64,000 nt of DNA, from positions 104,149,709 through 104,213,708 of the forward strand of contig OX422222.1 of NCBI GenBank assembly GCA_949130495.1, read 5' to 3'. Both the position numbers and the translations under genes were made by a program. The DNA is from Sambucus nigra. Lineage: Eukaryota > Streptophyta > Magnoliopsida > Dipsacales > Adoxaceae. Below the pieces are notes generated by a model, which was not told the origin of the DNA, ran no database searches, and saw only the letters and a list, made by a program, of their open reading frames with translations. This document shows positions 58,446-64,000 of this stretch, piece after piece (within the stretch, counting starts at the first letter, position 1; the number at the start of each line of letters is the position of its first letter).

Positions 58446-58614
58446 CTGAAATAAGAACAAAGTTTATAAGTTCGTTGTTTATAAACTTAAAATAGCTGAA
58501 GAACGAAGCATACACAAAAAGAGTACAACATTCCTAAAATATAGGGCTCTATATCAAAGAAACTTAGCGGAAACATAATAAGCCGTCAGATCCTAAAGGA
58601 CGCTAGAACCTGAT
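58446..58614 (-). other. Family-1 5' leader between primer site and gag
   Basis: About 170 bases with no frame, between the primer-binding site and the gag start, where a packaging signal would be expected. None could be defined by eye. Confidence 0.5.
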
Positions 58615-58626
58615 GCTCTGATACCA
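58615..58626 (-). other. Primer-binding site of family-1 element (initiator tRNA-Met type)
   Basis: The minus strand reads tggtatcagagc, complementary to the 3' end of plant initiator tRNA-Met, two bases from the 5' LTR. Confidence 0.9.
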
Positions 58627-58628
58627 CC

Positions 58629-61593
58629 TGTGACACCCCGACTAATTAAATACCGGGTAGCTACTCCTTTATTAAATTAATTCAAAATGCCAAGTTGGTC
58701 CAGTTAATAGCATCACTGTCGAAAACATTTTAATGATTACTAACCACCTAGAATTTAAAAATTAAGTTGCCAAATTTTAATTTAAGTCTGATTAACATGC
58801 AACAAGTGTAATGAAGAATAATAACACCATTCACCATAAAGAAGTAAATAGAGTAACCATCACATAATTTAAATAAAGTCTGGAGGAAAAACTCCTCACT
58901 ACAATCCCACAACTGAAATAAGTAAACCGAATACTAAAACAATACATGCCAAAGTCTGAAAACTGTAATGGAAAGATGTCTCTAATAGAAATGGGCAACA
59001 TGCCCTACATCTGATAGATAATGAATCTGGAATCCAAGTGATAGAAGCGTCTACAAGAAAATCTCTGTAGCTTCCACAAACAGCTACAGCTCGTCATCAG
59101 AATGAGTATCCTATCCATGGTGTCCTTGTGGCTGGCACCTAAAATGATTTTACAAAGAAAATAGATTTGAAAGCAAACGGGTCAGAGCCCGAATGTGGAG
59201 ATATTTTAAAAAAACCTGCAAGTGCTTTAAAAACCTTTAAAACATTAAATGCAAAGTACATGTTAGGACGTGCACTCACGTGATATTCTCACCTCTCGTC
59301 TAACTGTACACTCCTAACGTAAGTACCCATCTACAACGACACAAACCACTAGCTAAGTGACATCATATCTAGCTAGACTGTCATAGGTCCTACCCTTATT
59401 ACTCGGTTCTATTAACATTATAACGCTCGTAATTAAATAGAGGTTTAACGTAAACTCAGATGCTCAATATGCAATATATTTCACTATCAGCTAACTCGTT
59501 ATGTTTCTCGAAACAATACCGTAATTATTTTCACAACATTAACATGAAGGTTCCCATTAATTAAGTGTATATTATTCACATCATAAATATACAATACAAG
59601 CACAACGAGAACTAAGCTGCGGTGCACACATACTCTGCTATCCATCCCGGTACATCACGTACATAAGGATTACATATTCCGAATCTCTCAGGAATAGTTC
59701 ATAAATAACAACATCACAAATAATGGAGGCGAACACAGTCACATCACATGGGTCACGCACATACCTACGCTCCCACGATCAGCAGACTTATTAATATCCC
59801 AATAAGTCTTTCTATGACCTATGTTCATCAAGGTAACCAGTCTAAATCCGGGCAACACAAGGATTAGAGGGCCCTAAGCGAACACAAACCTCCCGTGATA
59901 GCAAGTATGGTAGGTATGTCATACACACAATTTATATACCAATACTAAGTAAACAAACGTCTTAGTAATCTCGTAGTTTAATTGTAGTACTATTCTCATT
60001 CTCGTACCAATCTATAATTTACACACTTTATACGATTCCGGTTTATAACCATACGCGCCATAATCTATTCTCACGTCGTAGTAGACACTCACGTCTCAAT
60101 CCAAATGGTTCATTGATTTAAATCACTCGTACATAATTTACTCCTCATAATAACCCAAAAGTCCCAAATCTATCAATACATCATCAAAGGAATGTTAACT
60201 CTACCCTCGAACAATTTTACGGGACTCCCAAGATCAAAACAGGCCAAAAAGTCCCAAATTGCCAGCTCGTTAGAAGTCTCGTTCGAACGAGGCTGTTCGA
60301 ACGAGATCAAACTGTCAGCGAGTTCGAACGAGACTGTTCGAACGAGATCCAGTTCGTTCGAACGAACTGTACCTTCTAACGAGATCTCGTTCAAACGAAG
60401 TATCGAACGAAATTCCTTTTCGTTAGAAGCGACTGGTCAAGTCGTTAGAAGCTCGTTCGAACGAGGCTCGTTCGAACGACCTGGGGAGGCTCTTCTAACG
60501 AACGACCAGTTCGAGCCCAGATTTTTCCTTCTTCGTTTTTCATCAATTTTACTCCTCAAATCTCCTCTAAAATTAGTCCCAATGATTGTTTTAAGGTCTC
60601 AAATCAATCCTAAACATATTATAGTCACCTCCTAACACGTTTTAAAGGATTAAATCACCCTAACATCAATCAATATACAAATCTCTACACTTTTTCCCCA
60701 ATTATTCAAGAACATAAACCCTAGAATTTGTAATCATCAATTAGTCCATTCTAGATCCGTTTTGTTACATCCCACGTATACTAATACAAGAATAATCATC
60801 TCTATATGGTTCTACATGCAATTTGTCCTCAATATTCAAGTTCTAAATCCAATTAACATGGGTTTTCATTCATCTTTCAAGAACAATTGGAATTCTTCAA
60901 TTTTCTAACATGGGAAGAACATTCTCTGAATTTAAATGTAATTAAATCACTTGTCTTGATTGTCTCTGAATTTGGTGTTGATTTTTGTAAAGATTTCTGC
61001 AGAATTCCTTCTATTTCTCTCCCTCTCCAAGCTTTCTTCTCCAAAGGTGGCTATGATGGCTAGGGTTTTCTTTGGGAAAGTTGGAAACCTAATTTGATAA
61101 CCTCCGTAGCTTATTGGGTCATTAAGGGTTGGTTAGTGGGTTTAGTGGGTCTATTTCCAATCAGATTTACTTCTCTAATTTTCGTCATTTTTAATTCCTA
61201 AAAATACGAAATTACCAAAATACCCTTTATATTGCCGGTATGGCCTAAAAATACCCCGGGACCCAAACTACACCCCCGGTTAGTGTTTTCTGACTATCTC
61301 GACCCTTCCGGACGCGTTGGTGCACTCAAAACGACCATACGGTTTAAAAAATTTAAATTCACTTTTATAATCAAAATATTACACTGTGACGCGGCGGTCA
61401 CACGCGTCTCAACAAAATTTCAAAAATGCCGTATATCAATCTCTCGACAAATTTTTCATAATTCAAAATTCCTATAAAAACATGTATGCACATAATCAAA
61501 TACCAACTCGCATCTCGTTAGTATTTTTAACCCGGATTAATTTCCAATTAATACGCATTTAATTAATTATAGCCAAAAATACGGGGTATTACA
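58629..61593 (-). repeat. 5' LTR of family-1 element
   Basis: 2965 bp, nearly identical to 50795-53789. It differs by scattered substitutions, by a 12-base shortening in the palindrome array (near 60315) and by a loss of about 16 bases near its distal end (aattaattat versus the longer form at 53740). Confidence 0.95.
60264..60520. repeat. Palindrome array in 5' LTR
   Basis: Same array as 52431-52690, with some half-sites in better palindromic form (gctcttctaacgaacgacca) and one unit shortened. Confidence 0.95.
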
Positions 61594-61598
61594 TCGCA
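61594..61598. repeat. Target site duplication tcgca, right copy
   Basis: Matches 50790-50794. Confidence 0.95.
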
Positions 61599-61779
61599 TA
61601 ATTCAAACCTTCTCTCTATGCACCTCCACTCTCTCGTGGTTAACACCAAAGGACTCCGTTACCCTACGAAATTTTTTATCTACATACTATGGCTTCTACA
61701 GCCAGCGCACCCACTAAATTCGACGTACCCGTGGACTCTAGTGAAAGAAAAAAAATTCTATATTATGACACCCTCACTG

Positions 61780-62988
61780 TCACCCAAAACATACCCCATG
61801 CCCATAGGATAAAATATAATTACCTCCATACGCTAGTTGCAATGGATGATCCTCGGGTTCGTGAGCAGCTTCCCCCTGCCCGAACGCACCCATGACTTGT
61901 TGTAGTGTCTGCACATCCAGGACCTCGTCCTGTAGTTGACCCCTTCCTCGCTGAGGACAATCTCTATTCACGTGTCCCGCTTCCTCACAAATGAAACATC
62001 TACTAATAAATTCACCCTGCCACTGACCTCTTCCTTGCGGTCCTTATCGGAAGTCCTGTCCATCCTGTCGATAGCCTCGAGACCTAAATCGATTGGTCTG
62101 ATTCCCCTATCAGGAATCCTGCCCTTGATGTCCCCTGGTCTACTGCTGGGATACCCCACTGGTATTATTCCCTCCTGCTTTATACGACTGACTGGGTTCC
62201 ACTCCCCTCTTGCTTCCTCTCATGTGGAAGCGATATTCCTGGCAGTGAAGGAGTGCAGCATTTACGACGTGCGTATAAGCTACTAATGCAGGATTACCAA
62301 TCAAATGTTGTCTGATCCTACAGACTAACCCATCCATGAACTTTAACTTCTTTTTTTCTTTATCGCGTAGCTCATCCGGTACAAAATTTACCAAACGAGT
62401 GAATTTTTCCTCCTAATCGGCCACTGAACGGTCCCCCTGAGTCACCTCACTAAATTTTCTCCTCATTTCAGCCTCTATTGCTGGCGGGAAATACTGGCGG
62501 TCGAACCAAACCCAAAACTCAGAAATAGTTAATATATCCCTTTCCTCAACTGTGGTGATCGACTCCCACTATTGAAGCGCTGCTCCCACTAACCTAAAAG
62601 TGGCTAGAATTTGCTCCTGCACCTCGTTGCAATCTACCATGCGTAGGTGACGCTAGATATCTCTCTTCCACTGACACGCTAGCACCACATCTGAACCCCA
62701 TCGAAACTCTGGTGGGTGGCCCTTTCGAAAGACCTCTCGTACTTGCTGCCACTCCGACTGCCCCTGGTGGACCTGAACATCTGGTACCACTAACGCTTGT
62801 GGATGATCTCGTGGAAAGTACCTTTCCATTGTGATCATCGTCGCTTGAACTGTCCGTGCAACTAATTTAGTTACCTGTGCAGCTGAAATCATCTCGGGAA
62901 GTTGCTGCGGTAACTCTGGCTGCTGATGAGCCTCCCTAATCTCATCTCCCCCTGCTGCCCTAGTTTCTCTCTCTCTCCTAGGTGACAT
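61780..62988 (-). pseudogene. Family-2 gag
   Basis: The start at 62988 reads MSPRRERETRAAGGDEIREA. The capsid blocks match family-1 gag: PPEFRWGSDVVLACQWKRDI, ESITTVEERDILTISEFWVW, FDRQYFPPAIEAEMRRKF, then HLIGNPALVAYTHVVNAALL, and a zinc knuckle CFICEEAGHVNRDCPQRG near 61935-61985. Stops occur at about 62653, 62418 and 62140 and further on, so it is defective. It follows the same layout as family 1 after the primer site, but pol does not follow it. Confidence 0.85.
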
Positions 62989-63162
62989 CTGAAATGAGAA
63001 TCGAAACGTATGAGTTCACCCTCAAATATAAAGTAATTGGCAGAAGAACGTAAATGCGCATACGTATAAGAATACAACAATCCAATGATAAGGCTTTACA
63101 TCAAAGGATGCTTAGTTGAAATATGAAAAGCCGCACAGATCCTAAGGATAATAGAACCTGAT

Positions 63163-63174
63163 GCTCTGATACCA
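63163..63174 (-). other. Primer-binding site of family-2 element (initiator tRNA-Met type)
   Basis: The minus strand reads tggtatcagagc, two bases from the LTR start at 63177. Confidence 0.9.
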
Positions 63175-63176
63175 TA

Positions 63177-64000
63177 TGTCACACCCCGCCTAATAAAATA
63201 CCGGGTGATCAGTCCTATAACAAATTAAAATAGAAATCCTAGTTGGTTCATCCTTAGCATCACTGTCGAAAACCTTTTTAAAACTTACTAACCACCTAGT
63301 ATTCCAAAAAGGTGGTGCCAAATTTTATCTTTTTAATTAAACAAAATAATAAAATGCGGAAAGATAATATGAGTCATACACCACGACTGAATTAAATCAA
63401 CTGAATAAATAATAAACTACATGACAAATAAACCACCGGTCACCAAAGTAAATACTCCAATACAAATATTCAACACCTGAATAAAATAAATCTGAAAATT
63501 GTATTGAAGGTTTGGGCGACATGCCCTAAATAAAACTGAAACTGATGAATGATTCCTACTCTAGGAATGAATGAACGATGCGTCTAACTCAATCTCCTGC
63601 TAGCATTCACATATGCCGCAGGTCCGTGTCCCTGGAATAGAATATCAAGTATTGCGTCCCTATGGCTGGACACCTAAAAGGTTTTGAAAATAATTTTATA
63701 GCAAGGGTTAGAACCCAAAACATTTTGAAAATATTTAGCAAGTGAATTAACTGCAGCAATTTAAAATAGATGAATGCGCTCCATATTTAAGTTAGTGTCG
63801 CACTCTCTTGAGGACATTCTCACCCCTCCACTAATGTGCAAACCTAACGATTACCTTAACCCCACCTAGTTGTAATACCCCGTCCAACTAGTCCCTGATA
63901 TTTAATAGCACACATAAAGAACATTCATATATATATATACTATCACCACACCGTATATATATATAAATCGCGGCTTTACCGTGTACTAAAACCCGTAACA
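63177..64000 (-). repeat. 5' LTR of family-2 element, partial
   Basis: Starts tgtcacaccccgcctaat and aligns with 46815 onward. It jumps from the equivalent of about 47525 to about 48047 at 63889, so it carries a 522-base deletion, and continues to the window edge. Confidence 0.9.

Larger units (their letters stand above)
50795..61593 (-). mobile_element. Family-1 Ty3/gypsy retrotransposon, full length, nested in family 2
   Basis: Complete structure in 10.8 kb on the minus strand: 5' LTR 58629-61593, initiator-Met primer site, gag with zinc knuckle, protease, RT, RNase H, integrase with a chromodomain-like tail, polypurine tract, 3' LTR 50795-53789, and tcgca duplications on both sides. In the first ~290 LTR bases I count about five differences between the two copies, so insertion is fairly recent. 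The coding region has four single stops (58266, 57504, 56805 and 54505), a short deletion/frameshift near 55990-56030, and altered residues at two presumed catalytic positions. The LTR length and the integrase tail suit a Tekay/Del-type chromovirus. Confidence 0.95.
46815..64000 (-). mobile_element. Family-2 gypsy element (gag-only derivative), split by family 1, running off the right edge
   Basis: 3' LTR 46815-49850, polypurine tract, non-coding interior (49866-50794), then the family-1 insertion (50795-61593), then gag (61780-62988), primer site 63163-63174, and 5' LTR from 63177. Removing family 1 leaves about 2.5 kb of interior with gag but no protease, RT or integrase. It would have needed another element to supply pol. 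The 5' LTR lacks about 522 bp relative to the 3' LTR. The target duplication cannot be checked because the right end is outside the window. Confidence 0.8.

Overview
The window looks like repeat-dense intergenic DNA from a flowering plant, probably a eudicot. It is AT-rich, has plant-type splice sites, and carries plant families of LTR retrotransposon, Helitron, CACTA, hAT and L1 elements. I find no intact host gene. Almost every coding trace is a broken transposon gene or a captured or decayed fragment of a plant gene.

Layout, left to right. A 552-bp hAT-type miniature element (2-553) sits in the gag of a heavily decayed plus-strand Ty3/gypsy element (about 560-10032). The integrase of that element is split by a 2.74-kb LTR-like insertion (3856-6597). 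An orphan CACTA terminus follows at 11079. A probable Helitron (12993-16828) carries a partial duplication whose first copy holds a further GGCGC-rich insert. A three-exon fragment of a GT31 beta-1,3-galactosyltransferase (16970-17474) and a long TA microsatellite lie between it and a second, better supported Helitron (17905-25011). That Helitron has captured, in antisense, a spliced fragment of a DUF629 ubiquitin-hydrolase-related gene. An L1-type LINE (about 25.5-30.3 kb) follows, interrupted by a short LTR element with a perfect 5-bp target duplication (30306-31739). An inverted Helitron 3' end lies at 32272.

From 34191 to the right edge there are three nested minus-strand Ty3/gypsy elements. 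The outermost is a Tat-lineage element: 3' LTR 34191-35356, and integrase, second (archaeal-type) RNase H, RNase H, RT, protease and gag from 41270 to 46814. Between its integrase and its 3' LTR lies an oppositely oriented, five-exon gene with a plant mobile domain and a C-terminal coiled coil (36352-40876). The fourth intron of that gene is an 11-copy, about 56-bp minisatellite whose units are hairpins with matched changes on both arms. The Tat gag is cut by a second element, here called family 2: 3' LTR 46815-49850, gag 61780-62988, 5' LTR from 63177. It has gag but no recognisable pol. Family 2 is in turn split by a complete 10.8-kb element, family 1 (50795-61593), with 5-bp target duplications, PBS, PPT and all pol domains, but with stop codons and altered residues at two presumed catalytic sites.

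The strongest candidates for something little described are the covarying hairpin minisatellite inside the antisense gene, and the self-complementary arrays at similar places in the LTRs of both families 1 and 2. All function calls come from reading motifs by eye; no searches were run.
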